Assembly (NCBI RefSeq): GCF_000247645.1
Contig: NZ_AHWA01000006.1
Span: 1 to 64,000, forward strand
DNA from: Salinibacterium sp. PAMC 21357
Lineage (GTDB): Bacteria; Actinomycetota; Actinomycetes; Actinomycetales; Microbacteriaceae
Direction: 5' to 3'
DNA: 64,000 nucleotides
Below, one piece after another: positions 9,145 to 16,450 of this stretch (positions are counted from its first letter, which is position 1; every line of letters starts with the position of its first letter). The position numbers were made by a program, and so were the translations under genes. The notes below the pieces were generated by a model, which did no database searches, was not told where the DNA came from, and was given only the letters and a program-made list of their open reading frames with translations.

Positions 9145-9240
9145 CGCTGGGCGCAAGTCCAGCAAGTGGCCAATACGATTCCCCCCAATCGTCGGCCACT
9201 GTGGCGGCGCCCTTTCCCCCCACTGGGCGCCGCCCCTCTC
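9145..9240 (+). ncRNA. 6C small RNA (actinobacterial, B11-like)
   Basis: Two adjacent hairpins each expose a run of six cytosines in the loop, the defining trait of the actinobacterial 6C RNA. Hairpin 1 pairs GTGGCC/GGCCAC and ACGATT/AATCGT around CCCCCC (9166-9199). Hairpin 2 pairs GGCGGCGCC with GGCGCCGCC (9203-9211 with 9226-9234) and has CCCCCC at 9216-9221. A pyrimidine-rich tail follows and hairpin 2 may act as terminator. In mycobacteria this RNA regulates targets through its C-loops pairing with G-rich mRNA. Its position near acs and the tad genes agrees with my recollection of the mycobacterial locus. Ends are estimates. Confidence 0.85.
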
Positions 9241-9351
9241 TCGTTAACGGCCCGATCGAAGGGCGCACTGCTGTGAGGCACGATCCCCAGCAGAGCTTCC
9301 CCCTGAGTTCTCGATGCTCATCTCCGCATTGCGTTGTTTCACGTGCCATTG

Positions 9352-9380
9352 CTTTGTGCACAATTTATTTGTGTGCAAAG
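9352..9380. promoter_or_regulatory. Likely OhrR operator (inverted repeat)
   Basis: Two 11-base half sites, CTTTGTGCACA (9352-9362) and TGTGTGCAAAG (9370-9380), form an inverted repeat with two mismatches around a 7-base AT spacer. The left half includes the perfect palindrome TTGTGCACAA. The repeat ends 8 bases before the regulator start codon, as expected for autoregulation. Confidence 0.65.
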
Positions 9381-9388
9381 CTTATGGA

Positions 9389-9880
9389 ATGGATGACGAA
9401 CAGAGCGCGAAAGAACTAGTTCCCTCCGCCCTCGACAGCATGCTGTGCTTCGGCCTCTATGCTGCCGCTCGAGCAACCAATCGCCGTTACACAGTGCTGC
9501 TGGCACCGTGGAAACTCACCTACCCGCAGTATCTGGTCCTGATCTTGCTGTGGGAACGGGGATCATCGACAGTGAGCGGCCTGGGAGAAAGTCTCATGCT
9601 CGACCTCGGCACCACTTCGCCCCTGATCCGGCGGTTGGAAGACCACGGCTTCGTATTGCGCGAGCGGTCTGCCTCTGACGAACGCCGCGTGATGGTGTCG
9701 CTCACCGACGCTGGCCTTGCGCTCCGTGCGGAACTAGCCCACATTCCCGGCTGCATCGCCGAGGCCACCGGCATTACCCTCCCCGAATTCACATCAACGC
9801 TGTCGACGCTTCATCAGGTCACCACCAACCTCTCCACAGCACCTGCTGCGGGAACTCATGTCATTGAAAGGCAGAACTAA
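9389..9880 (+). CDS. ohrR: MarR-family regulator, OhrR type (organic peroxide sensor)
   Basis: This 164-residue winged-helix repressor probably controls ohr. The N-terminal LCFGLY motif holds the reactive cysteine (Cys20) that OhrR proteins use to sense organic hydroperoxides. The DNA-binding region (TVSGLGESLMLDLGTTSPLIRRLEDHG) and the wing SASDERRVMVSLT are typical. I chose the ATG at 9389 (MDDEQSAKE) because the longer reading frame runs through the operator palindrome. The stop overlaps the ohr ATG (TAATG). It is expected to repress its own operon until the cysteine is oxidised. Confidence 0.9.
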   Translation: MDDEQSAKELVPSALDSMLCFGLYAAARATNRRYTVLLAPWKLTYPQYLVLILLWERGSSTVSGLGESLMLDLGTTSPLIRRLEDHGFVLRERSASDERRVMVSLTDAGLALRAELAHIPGCIAEATGITLPEFTSTLSTLHQVTTNLSTAPAAGTHVIERQN

Positions 9881-10302
9881 TGGAAACTCTCTACACCGCA
9901 CAGGCTCTCGCGACTGGTGCTGGCCGCAACGGCCACGTTGCTACGACATCCGGTTCCGTTGACCTCGACCTAGCCGTGCCTCAGTCGATGGGCGGATCAG
10001 GTAACGGAGGAAACCCTGAAGAACTGTTCGCGGCCGGGTACGCTGCGTGCTTCCACTCCGCCCTGCAGTTGGTTGCTCGCAACCAGAAGGTCGCCATCGA
10101 CCATTCCTCCGTGGGGAGCGCCGTGCACCTTCTGCCAATCGACGGCGGTGGATTCAAACTCGCCGTTGACCTCGAGGTGGTTATCCCCGAACTCGAGCAC
10201 GAGAAAGCGCAAGCCCTTGCGGATGCCGCCCACCAGATCTGCCCGTACTCCAACGCTACTCGTGGCAACATCGACGTCACCATCACTGTCGCTCAGGACT
10301 AA
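9880..10302 (+). CDS. ohr: Organic hydroperoxide resistance protein
   Basis: This 140-residue thiol peroxidase of the OsmC/Ohr fold reduces organic hydroperoxides to alcohols. Both catalytic cysteines are in their usual places: Cys57 in AACFHSAL and Cys121 in ICPYSNATR. The substrate-side elements GSGNGGNPEELFAAGYA are present as well. It is co-transcribed with and translationally coupled to the upstream OhrR gene and is followed by a strong terminator. Confidence 0.95.
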   Translation: METLYTAQALATGAGRNGHVATTSGSVDLDLAVPQSMGGSGNGGNPEELFAAGYAACFHSALQLVARNQKVAIDHSSVGSAVHLLPIDGGGFKLAVDLEVVIPELEHEKAQALADAAHQICPYSNATRGNIDVTITVAQD

Positions 10303-10339
10303 TCGCAAGCGGGAACATCGTGACGCGTTCGCGTGGTTA

Positions 10340-10376
10340 AACAGAAACGAGGGGGCGACGCCCCCTCGTTTCTGTT
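10340..10376. terminator. Strong terminator between ohr and hxlA
   Basis: A 17-bp perfect stem (10340-10356 with 10360-10376) has a 3-base loop and a GGGGGC/GCCCCC core. The AACAGAAACGA and TCGTTTCTGTT arms give U-rich tails in both directions, serving the convergent genes. Confidence 0.85.
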
Positions 10377-10395
10377 ATCTAGGCAGCTCTGGTCA

Positions 10396-11019
10396 CTAGA
10401 CGATGGCGGCCCTCAACGCTGCTGCTGCTGCCGCTGGGTCGGCTGCGCTGTAGATCGAGCTCCCGGCAACGGCGACGGTTGCGCCCGCGCGCTGAACCGC
10501 TCCGATCGTGCTGGCATTGATGCCCCCGGCAACCGAGAAGGGAACCTTCGCCGTCTCGCCATCATTGAGAAGAGTTTGGAAAGTGAATCCGGGCTCTGCC
10601 TGCTCATCGAGTCCGGCGTGCATTTCAACGAAAGTCGCGCCGAAAGCGGTGACTTCTTTCGCCCGGGTGACCTTGTCGGCAACGCCGATGAGGTCAACAA
10701 CGATTCCCTTATTGTGTGCTTTCGCTGCTTTTATGGCGCCGATGATCGTGCTATCTCCGGCCGCGCCGAGAATGCTGACCAAATCGGCGCCCGCGGAAAA
10801 CGCGATATCGGCTTCAAGCTCGCCGGCATCCATCGTCTTCAGGTCGGCGAAGACGAGCTTGTCGGGGTGGGCATCCTTAATCGCCCGCACGGCGCTGAGG
10901 CCTTCGTGCTTAACGAGAGGGGTGCCCAGCTCGATGATGTCGACATACTCGGCGACCTGGCCGGCCAGCGTGAGCGCGGCTTCTGTGGTCAGTACGTCCA
11001 TTGCTACTTGAAGCTTCAT
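10396..11019 (-). CDS. hxlA: 3-hexulose-6-phosphate synthase
   Basis: This 207-residue TIM-barrel enzyme condenses formaldehyde with ribulose 5-phosphate, the first step of the ribulose monophosphate pathway. It is used here for formaldehyde assimilation or detoxification. The start MKLQVAMDVLT, the DLKTMDAGE metal/substrate motif and the SVAGGI and AGSSIY phosphate-binding loops fit the family, as does the length. The start at 11019 has AAAGAGA upstream; a longer frame would run into the low-complexity intergenic repeat. It lies 95 bp downstream of hxlB on the same strand. Confidence 0.92.
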   Translation of the reverse strand: MKLQVAMDVLTTEAALTLAGQVAEYVDIIELGTPLVKHEGLSAVRAIKDAHPDKLVFADLKTMDAGELEADIAFSAGADLVSILGAAGDSTIIGAIKAAKAHNKGIVVDLIGVADKVTRAKEVTAFGATFVEMHAGLDEQAEPGFTFQTLLNDGETAKVPFSVAGGINASTIGAVQRAGATVAVAGSSIYSAADPAAAAAALRAAIV

Positions 11020-11039
11020 TATGTTCTCTTTCGTTTCTT

Positions 11040-11073
11040 GGGGAGTGGGGAGTGGGGAATGGGGGAAGTGGGG
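11040..11073 (+). repeat. G-tract repeat (five GGGG runs) between hxlB and hxlA
   Basis: Five runs of four or five G are separated by 3-4 base spacers (AGT, AGT, AAT, AAGT). This is a textbook G-quadruplex-forming pattern on the template strand of the hxl operon; the mRNA itself is C-rich here. It is followed by short degenerate TTCGGAATCT/AATTCGG repeats. Confidence 0.7.
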
Positions 11074-11114
11074 AGTTCGGAATCTCGGTAATTCGGAAGT
11101 CGGGGTAAAGGCGA

Positions 11115-11696
11115 TTACTCGAGGTTGGCGTGCCGCGGCCACAGCTCTTCAGCGGTGGCGCCGGACTCTTTCCACAGGACGTGGAATAGTGCATCGCCGA
11201 GCAACAACAGCGACTGCTCGAACAGACCACCGGAGTATTGCGCCGATCGGGTTGCCCCATGATCCTGTTTCTGTGCTGCGGGGATGACGATGGCAACCGC
11301 GGCGAGCGCGGCAAGAGGGGAATCGGCTGCCGTGGTGATCGCGATCACGCTGGCACCGGCATCCGCTGCGGTTGTTGCTGATCGAATGATGCCGGCAGTT
11401 GTTCCGGAGCCGCTGGCGGCCACGAGCACATCTCCGGCGGCGATCGCGGGAGTCGTTACCTCTCCAACCACGTGCACGGTGAGCCCCAGATGCATAAGGC
11501 GCATCGCGAGCATCCGTAGGGCTAATCCGGAGCGGCCAGAGCCGAGCACAAAGACTCGGGATGCGGCGCTGAGGAGGTCAATTGCTGCTCGCACCGTTTC
11601 GGCGTTGTCGCGAGCGATTGTGCTGCTAATTCTGGTGTTCTCCGCAAGAACGAGTTCGATTGCGGAGGAAACCGGGGTGGTGTCGTTGCTGGCCAT
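11115..11696 (-). CDS. hxlB: 6-phospho-3-hexuloisomerase
   Basis: This 193-residue SIS-domain isomerase converts hexulose 6-phosphate to fructose 6-phosphate, completing formaldehyde fixation. The SIS core FVLGSGRSGLALRMLAMRL and the following AASGSGTTAGI sugar-phosphate loop are clear, and the C terminus KESGATAEELWPRHANLE is typical. It is the first gene of the hxlB-hxlA operon. It is divergent from the ATPase-LuxR regulator across 93 bp containing an inverted repeat. Confidence 0.92.
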   Translation of the reverse strand: MASNDTTPVSSAIELVLAENTRISSTIARDNAETVRAAIDLLSAASRVFVLGSGRSGLALRMLAMRLMHLGLTVHVVGEVTTPAIAAGDVLVAASGSGTTAGIIRSATTAADAGASVIAITTAADSPLAALAAVAIVIPAAQKQDHGATRSAQYSGGLFEQSLLLLGDALFHVLWKESGATAEELWPRHANLE

Positions 11697-11710
11697 TACT
11701 TCACTGTGCC

Positions 11711-11767
11711 ACCCGTTTGGGCGGCAGACAGCCCACCTTTTGGCCGGTTTTCCCTATCCGAACGGGT
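11711..11767. promoter_or_regulatory. Widely spaced inverted repeat in the hxlB/regulator intergenic region
   Basis: ACCCGTTTGG (11711-11720) and CCGAACGGGT (11758-11767) are inverted copies with one mismatch, 37 bp apart. They flank the region where the divergent promoters must lie. This would suit two half-sites for the adjacent LuxR-type regulator; that is inference only. Confidence 0.4.
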
Positions 11768-11777
11768 AGGTCATGAC

Positions 11778-11783
11778 TAGACT
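11778..11783 (+). promoter_or_regulatory. Probable -10 box of the ATPase-LuxR regulator (TAGACT)
   Basis: TAGACT is followed by exactly 6 bases and then the GTG start, implying a leaderless mRNA. No Shine-Dalgarno is visible. Confidence 0.5.
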
Positions 11784-11789
11784 GAGCGG

Positions 11790-13058
11790 GTGACTGATCT
11801 CAAGAATGCCAGTGCTGTCGACCTCGTTGATGCCGTGCATTCGGTGATATCGCGTTCTTTGCTGCAGATAGCGAGCGCATTTTCTGCTGTTCTCGACCCC
11901 ATCGTGACGCACAGTTCCCTGCTGATTTTCACGGAAGACTGCACGGGGCGCCCGCAGAAGAAGGCGGGTGATCCGTCGATCACCGACCACGTCAGCATCG
12001 CTGAACTCGACGTCGTGCGCGGTGCGGTCTCTGGCCTCGGGCATCCGGTGTGGGGGATTAGTGTTGTCGTTGCCCGCCACGAACGACCCGCAGCGGTCTG
12101 GATTGCGCCGACCGGAGCGTTGTTAGTTCTTACGGATCCGGTCCTGGCCTCCGGTTCGAAGTCACACGAACAGGCGTTGGCGACAATCGCCTCGCTGTGG
12201 CGATTGGTGGCGGTGAGCATCCAACAGCAGGTCGCCGTGGCTAGCCCTGACTATCTTCGGGATTCACGGATGGCGTCTCAGGATCGCGCCCAAATTATTG
12301 CTGACCTTACCGATGCTCACTCGACGACACTGGAACAGATACTTGCAACCCTGCGTTCTCGAGACGCATCGGACGAGACTGCGCGCCAAGAGGCTACCGA
12401 GTTGGCGGCCACGGCGATGGTCAATCTGCGGGCGGTGTCTGATCGGGATCGCAGTCTGGCTGAGGAGCCGGTAGCTCGCGCTTTCGAACGGCTCAAAGCA
12501 GACTTGCGGCCGCTGGCGCGCTTTGGCGGCCTCGACGTGCAATTTGTGGAACCACCGGCCAATGGCCGTGCGCTGCCCGGCGAAGTTGCGCATGCTGGCA
12601 GGGCGATCGTTCGAGGTGCTGTGCTTGCGCTCGTGGACCAGCCGGGAGTCGCTCGATTGCGAGTGGCGTGGGATTGCGATGGCGAGAATCTGTTAATCGG
12701 GATCCGGGATGACGGCCCTGGCGAGTTGGCACTCGAAGACCCTGCGGTGCGCCAGCTCATCGAGCGAGCGGCGGCCCTTCGAGGAAAATTGAGTGTGAAC
12801 GGCACCACGGGGTGGGGTTCCGAGATTTCGGTTGTCTTGCCTCTGAGCGCTGAAGGACTTGACCGATCGCCCAGCGCCCAGTGGCAGGTCACGCAACGCG
12901 AGACTGACGTATTGGAGCTTCTCGCCTCCGGTGCTCGAAACAAAGCCATAGCGCTGTCACTGTCGATCAGCGAGAACACGGTGAAGTTTCATGTGGCGAA
13001 CCTGCTGCGCAAGGCGGGGGTTTCGAACCGGGCGGAGCTTATTTCGGCGTATCGCTGA
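11790..13058 (+). CDS. LuxR-family regulator with internal histidine-kinase-type ATPase domain
   Basis: This 422-residue cytoplasmic protein has an N-terminal sensor-like region (about 1-170, GAF-like in appearance but not certain). A helical stretch follows, then a degenerate HATPase_c module with DDGPGE and GTTGWGSEISVVLPL (about residues 275-350). The C-terminal LuxR helix-turn-helix has VTQRETDVLELLASGARNKA and ISENTVKFHVANLLRKAG. No phospho-acceptor His box or receiver domain is obvious. Combining kinase-like ATPase and HTH in one chain is unusual. It is divergent from hxlBA and is the natural candidate for controlling it. The GTG start is supported by the -10 spacing. Confidence 0.8.
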   Translation: MTDLKNASAVDLVDAVHSVISRSLLQIASAFSAVLDPIVTHSSLLIFTEDCTGRPQKKAGDPSITDHVSIAELDVVRGAVSGLGHPVWGISVVVARHERPAAVWIAPTGALLVLTDPVLASGSKSHEQALATIASLWRLVAVSIQQQVAVASPDYLRDSRMASQDRAQIIADLTDAHSTTLEQILATLRSRDASDETARQEATELAATAMVNLRAVSDRDRSLAEEPVARAFERLKADLRPLARFGGLDVQFVEPPANGRALPGEVAHAGRAIVRGAVLALVDQPGVARLRVAWDCDGENLLIGIRDDGPGELALEDPAVRQLIERAAALRGKLSVNGTTGWGSEISVVLPLSAEGLDRSPSAQWQVTQRETDVLELLASGARNKAIALSLSISENTVKFHVANLLRKAGVSNRAELISAYR

Positions 13059-13153
13059 CGCCAGAAATGCGAGCTCGTCTCCTCAACAGTCAGAGAATTC
13101 CGCGGTTCGGCGCGAGTTCAGCGACGACTGCCACCGAGTGGGCTGACCTTCTT

Positions 13154-13159
13154 TAGCGT
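13154..13159 (+). promoter_or_regulatory. Possible -10 box of tadA (TAGCGT)
   Basis: TAGCGT ends 6 bases before the GTG start of tadA, the same leaderless spacing seen at other genes in the window. The -35 is not recognisable. Confidence 0.35.
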
Positions 13160-13165
13160 TGCCGT

Positions 13166-14278
13166 GTGACTGCGACTCCCTCTGCCCCTGACATCGTCCC
13201 CTTCGTCGCTCGTCGACGTTTTACCGCTGAGCCCAGCTCCACTGTGAGCGCGCCGGTAGGTCTTGGCGGGACCGCCAACGTTGGTGTTGGTGTTGGTGTT
13301 GGTGTTGGTGCGGGTGCGGGTGCGGGTGCGGGTAGCACGGATGCGGCGGCGCGATCGTTGCATGACTTCGGCCCGCTAGCGCCCTACGTGGGGCGACCAA
13401 ACGTCACCGATGTATTCGTCAACGGCGCCAAACACGTGTGGATCGATCGCGGGGCTGGCCTCGAGTCCGTTGGAGATGTCGGCATGACAGAAGCAGATCT
13501 TCGGGCGCTCGCCGTGCGTCTCATCAACTTGGGAGGCCGCCATATTGACGAAGCCGCTCCGTGCGTGGATGTTCGCCTGACCGGCGGTGTTCGCGTTCAC
13601 GCTGTGCTGCCCCCGATCTCGGCCACCGGAACACTGCTCTCGATTCGGGTGCCCAGTCGAGAGCCATTTGGGCTGGCCGAGCTAGATTTCGCGGGGTTCT
13701 TCAGCGACGTGCCTCTTGAGCGAGTGAAAGCCCTCATCGACGGGCGGGAGAACCTGCTCATCTCGGGAGCGTCGGGAGCGGGCAAGACCACGTTTCTGGC
13801 GGCATTGCTGGGGGCCGCATCCGAGTCGGAACGCATTGTGGCAATTGAGGATGTCGCCGAACTGCAGGTGAAGCACCCACACTTTGTCTCGCTTGAGGCG
13901 CGGCAGGCGAACCTCGAGGGGGCTGGTAGCTATGGCTTGCCGACGCTCGTGCGGGAGGCGTTGCGGATGCGGCCCGACCGGCTTGTTGTCGGGGAATGTC
14001 GCGGTGCTGAGATCCGCGAACTTTTGAGCGCACTGAATACCGGCCACGATGGGGGAGCCGGCACACTTCACGCAAACTCGTTGAAGGATGTACCGAGCCG
14101 GCTGGAAGCACTCGGCGCGCTCGCGGCCTTGGATGCGACGGCCATTGCCCGTCAAGCGGTCAGCGCAATTGGCGCAGTGCTGCATATTGACCGGGTGAAC
14201 GGCCGTCGCCGGCTTACCCATCTGGGGCGGCTAGTTCTTGACGATCGCGACCGGCTCGCGATTGCTGATCTCGAATGA
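13166..14278 (+). CDS. tadA: Tad/Flp pilus assembly ATPase (TadA/CpaF)
   Basis: This 370-residue secretion ATPase powers assembly of a Flp-type pilus at the membrane. The Walker A motif GASGAGKTT is at 201-209, the Asp box VAIEDVAELQ follows, and RLVVGE (272-277) is Walker B. The segment LNTGHDGGAGTLHANS is the His box. An unusual VGVGVGVGVGAGAGAGAG linker (about 39-56), encoded by hexanucleotide repeats, separates the N-terminal tail from the core. The usual upstream CpaE/Ssd-like gene is absent; the ATPase-LuxR regulator is the neighbour. It overlaps the next gene by 4 bp. Confidence 0.93.
   Translation: MTATPSAPDIVPFVARRRFTAEPSSTVSAPVGLGGTANVGVGVGVGVGAGAGAGAGSTDAAARSLHDFGPLAPYVGRPNVTDVFVNGAKHVWIDRGAGLESVGDVGMTEADLRALAVRLINLGGRHIDEAAPCVDVRLTGGVRVHAVLPPISATGTLLSIRVPSREPFGLAELDFAGFFSDVPLERVKALIDGRENLLISGASGAGKTTFLAALLGAASESERIVAIEDVAELQVKHPHFVSLEARQANLEGAGSYGLPTLVREALRMRPDRLVVGECRGAEIRELLSALNTGHDGGAGTLHANSLKDVPSRLEALGALAALDATAIARQAVSAIGAVLHIDRVNGRRRLTHLGRLVLDDRDRLAIADLE
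13281..13334 (+). repeat. Hexanucleotide tandem repeat inside tadA
   Basis: Five copies of TTGGTG are followed by four CGGGTG/CGGGTA units, coding for (Val-Gly)5(Ala-Gly)4. Copy-number change would alter linker length without a frameshift. Confidence 0.9.
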
Positions 14279-15192
14279 AACGCGCCCCATCGCAGCTGGC
14301 CGAAGTCGCCAACGTAACGCAGCGCCTAGCGGTTTTGCTTAACGCTGGGCTCGCGCCGTCATCGGCCTGGCGGCACGTGGCGCGCGGTCGGCCCGCCGAG
14401 AGCGTTGTGGTGGCGGTAGCGGCGACGGGGGACGATCACGGGGGAGCACCAGAACGAATCGTTCGGGCATCCGAAAGTCTGTCATCGCTGGATCGTCAGG
14501 CGTGGAACTCGCTAGCCGCAGCCTGGTCGGTGGCAGGTCACGTGGGGGCTCCGCTCGCGGGCGCTCTGAGAACACATGCCCGAGCGTTGCGGATGCTCGT
14601 GCACGTGCAGCGCGAAGTTGCCACCGCCCTTGCCGCCCCGGTGGCCACCGCGCGCATGGTTTTGGCGCTGCCTGCGGTCGGACTAGTCTTCGGCGCACTG
14701 CTGGGGTTTGACACCCTGGGAGTGCTCGTCTTGACTCCGATCGGATGGGGCTGCCTCGTCATTGGAGGTGGGCTGATTGTTAGTGCGGTGCGCTGGAACG
14801 CGCGGCTCGTGCGCTCAGCAACGCCCACCCGCGCGGCGCCCGGTCTGGAGTGCGAGCTGATGGCCATCGCCGTTTCGGGTGGCGGGTCAATCGTGAAGGC
14901 GCAGACAGTTGTCTCGTCAGCGCTGGAAAGATTCGGGCTGCCCAGCGACGGCGACCATCTCGACGAAGTGCTTCAGCTCTCGCACGAGGCGGGGGTTCCC
15001 GCCGCGGAACTACTTCGGGCCGAAGCTGACGAACTGCGCCGGGCTGCGGATGCGGATGCTCGCGCCGGTGCTGCAGCACTCTCGGTGAAGCTCATGCTCC
15101 CGCTCGGGCTCTGCGTGCTGCCCGCCTTCATGGTGCTTGGGGTGCTGCCGCTCATGGTCGCGGTCATCTCATCCACCGTCGCCGGTTTCTAG
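14275..15192 (+). CDS. Tad pilus assembly membrane protein, merged TadB/TadC-like
   Basis: This 305-residue type II secretion F-domain-like membrane protein forms the inner-membrane platform of the pilus machine. Its N-terminal part (VTQRLAVLLNAGLAPSSAWR) resembles the cytoplasmic T2SSF motif of TadB. Two hydrophobic helices follow near residues 120-170. The C-terminal half (ELMAIAVSGGGSIVKAQTVV, then a strongly hydrophobic end) resembles TadC. Only this one platform gene is present where many tad loci have two. It overlaps tadA by 4 bp (ATGA). Confidence 0.8.
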   Translation: MKRAPSQLAEVANVTQRLAVLLNAGLAPSSAWRHVARGRPAESVVVAVAATGDDHGGAPERIVRASESLSSLDRQAWNSLAAAWSVAGHVGAPLAGALRTHARALRMLVHVQREVATALAAPVATARMVLALPAVGLVFGALLGFDTLGVLVLTPIGWGCLVIGGGLIVSAVRWNARLVRSATPTRAAPGLECELMAIAVSGGGSIVKAQTVVSSALERFGLPSDGDHLDEVLQLSHEAGVPAAELLRAEADELRRAADADARAGAAALSVKLMLPLGLCVLPAFMVLGVLPLMVAVISSTVAGF

Positions 15193-15223
15193 CGGTACGC
15201 CAAGCGCCGGCGCGTAGTCAGGA

Positions 15224-15475
15224 TCAGCCTGGGTGCGGTTCCTCGGACTGGGCGGCTTCCCAGTCAGCTCGGCTGCGGTGCTGTCGCCGCACGAGGTCGC
15301 GTACTCCGACCACGGTCAACGTCAGACTGAGCATGGCTGCGATCGCGGCAGTGGCGAACTCCCACCACGCCGCGGCGTTGGCGAAGACCAGAACAGTGAG
15401 GCCTGCTGCCGCGATTCCCAAGAAGAGTTTCGTCCAGGCAGCTCCGCTTGATTCTTCCTCATCATTAATCGGCAT
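15224..15475 (-). CDS. Small two-helix membrane protein, unknown function
   Basis: This 83-residue protein starts MPINDEEESSGAAWTKLFLG and has two predicted membrane helices (about 15-33 and 38-58) followed by a charged Arg-rich and Glu-rich tail. It is convergent with the tad platform gene and reads against the tad operon. The start at 15475 is chosen because extending upstream would translate the antisense of the DUF4244 fragment. I do not recognise a family. It belongs to the material that separates the two halves of the tad locus. Confidence 0.6.
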   Translation of the reverse strand: MPINDEEESSGAAWTKLFLGIAAAGLTVLVFANAAAWWEFATAAIAAMLSLTLTVVGVRDLVRRQHRSRADWEAAQSEEPHPG

Positions 15476-15480
15476 GCCGA

Positions 15481-15584
15481 CGAGTATACGCAGCAGTTCC
15501 GAGCACGGCGCAGCAACCGCCGAGTACGCCATCACCACTCTGGCTATCGTGGTGCCGAAAGAACGTACTTCGATCCCGGTATGA
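15481..15584 (+). pseudogene. Truncated duplicate of the DUF4244 (Flp-like) gene
   Basis: Bases 15501-15544 match 17269-17312 in the intact DUF4244 gene with one mismatch in 44. Both encode GAATAEYAITTLA after a Ser/Arg-rich lead. Downstream the sequence diverges and stops at 15582. No start codon with a ribosome site and no full membrane helix remain. It sits directly downstream of the platform gene, where the DUF4244 gene would normally be, so it looks like the remnant left when the locus was rearranged. Confidence 0.75.
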
Positions 15585-15668
15585 GCGCTATCACCCTTCC
15601 CTGCTGCGGGCCTCGACCCCTGACCAAGACGTCGACGTCCAACTTGGCGCCATATTCGTCGAGCTGAG

Positions 15669-16439
15669 CTACGAGCTCCGTGCCACGAGTTGAATCGCGA
15701 GCTCGGGGGTAGCGAGGTGGTTGCGGTCCGCCGGATGCCGAAGGTAGTAGTTGATGATCGCTGCGACGGCATCTGGGTCGGAACCGATCAGCCGCCGCGG
15801 GAGGACATGGACCTCACCACTTTTGAGGTGGAGACCGAGTTTTGCGCCGGTCCTCGTGCTCATCGCAGAGGCCGTGTCGAGAACATCCCAGTTGAGCGCG
15901 ATTCGCCCCGCCCCGCGAACACCGCGCACCCCCTCCGATGTGAGTTCGAGCCCACGGGGAACACGCAGTGCCCACAGCTGTTGTGCGAAGAGTACGAAAC
16001 CGAGTATCCCGAGGACGTTAGCGGTTCGCCGACCTAACCCGATTTCTGCAGCAGGTTCACCGCGGAGCAGAGCAAACAGGGCGACGATCGCAGGAATCAT
16101 GATGAGCACGGCAGCAAGAGGATATAGCAGATCAAGGCTCGGGGCGTAGGTGAAGCGAAGCGTCGGTGAGTGGTTCTCGAATCGAACGACTCCGACGGTG
16201 ACCGAAAGCTCCCACAACAGTAGAGCCACACCCAAGCATCCGAGAGCCAACCCGAGGCCTACAATTTGCAGCCGATAGTTCAGGTCGTTTGGCTGGAAGG
16301 AGAGCAGAATTCCCACGATCATGGCCGCAATCAGCAACACAGGTGCGAGATAGAGCTGGGCCGGGCTCTTCCCTGAGCGCAGCGGAGTTTCTCCGATACC
16401 AGGGAAATTGCGTCTGAGAACTTGACGAATGACGATCAT
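15669..16439 (-). CDS. Multi-pass membrane protein with C-terminal PH-like region, unknown
   Basis: This 256-residue protein has four likely membrane helices: two near residues 30-75, one at about 105-125 and one at about 140-160. A soluble C-terminal domain of alternating strands (GLELTSEGVRGVRGAGRIALN and on) resembles bacterial PH-like domains. The start at 16439 (MIVIRQVLRRN) has GGAGA five to six bases upstream, better than an in-frame ATG 5 codons earlier. It lies 11 bp downstream of a broken gene on the same strand. Function is not recognised. Confidence 0.6.
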   Translation of the reverse strand: MIVIRQVLRRNFPGIGETPLRSGKSPAQLYLAPVLLIAAMIVGILLSFQPNDLNYRLQIVGLGLALGCLGVALLLWELSVTVGVVRFENHSPTLRFTYAPSLDLLYPLAAVLIMIPAIVALFALLRGEPAAEIGLGRRTANVLGILGFVLFAQQLWALRVPRGLELTSEGVRGVRGAGRIALNWDVLDTASAMSTRTGAKLGLHLKSGEVHVLPRRLIGSDPDAVAAIINYYLRHPADRNHLATPELAIQLVARSS

Positions 16440-16450
16440 AGTTTCTCCGA

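Noticed and set aside
15492-15772. Longer N terminus for the small reverse-strand membrane protein at 15224-15475
   Set aside because: The extension would translate the antisense strand of the DUF4244 fragment; the short form starting MPINDEE is far more protein-like.
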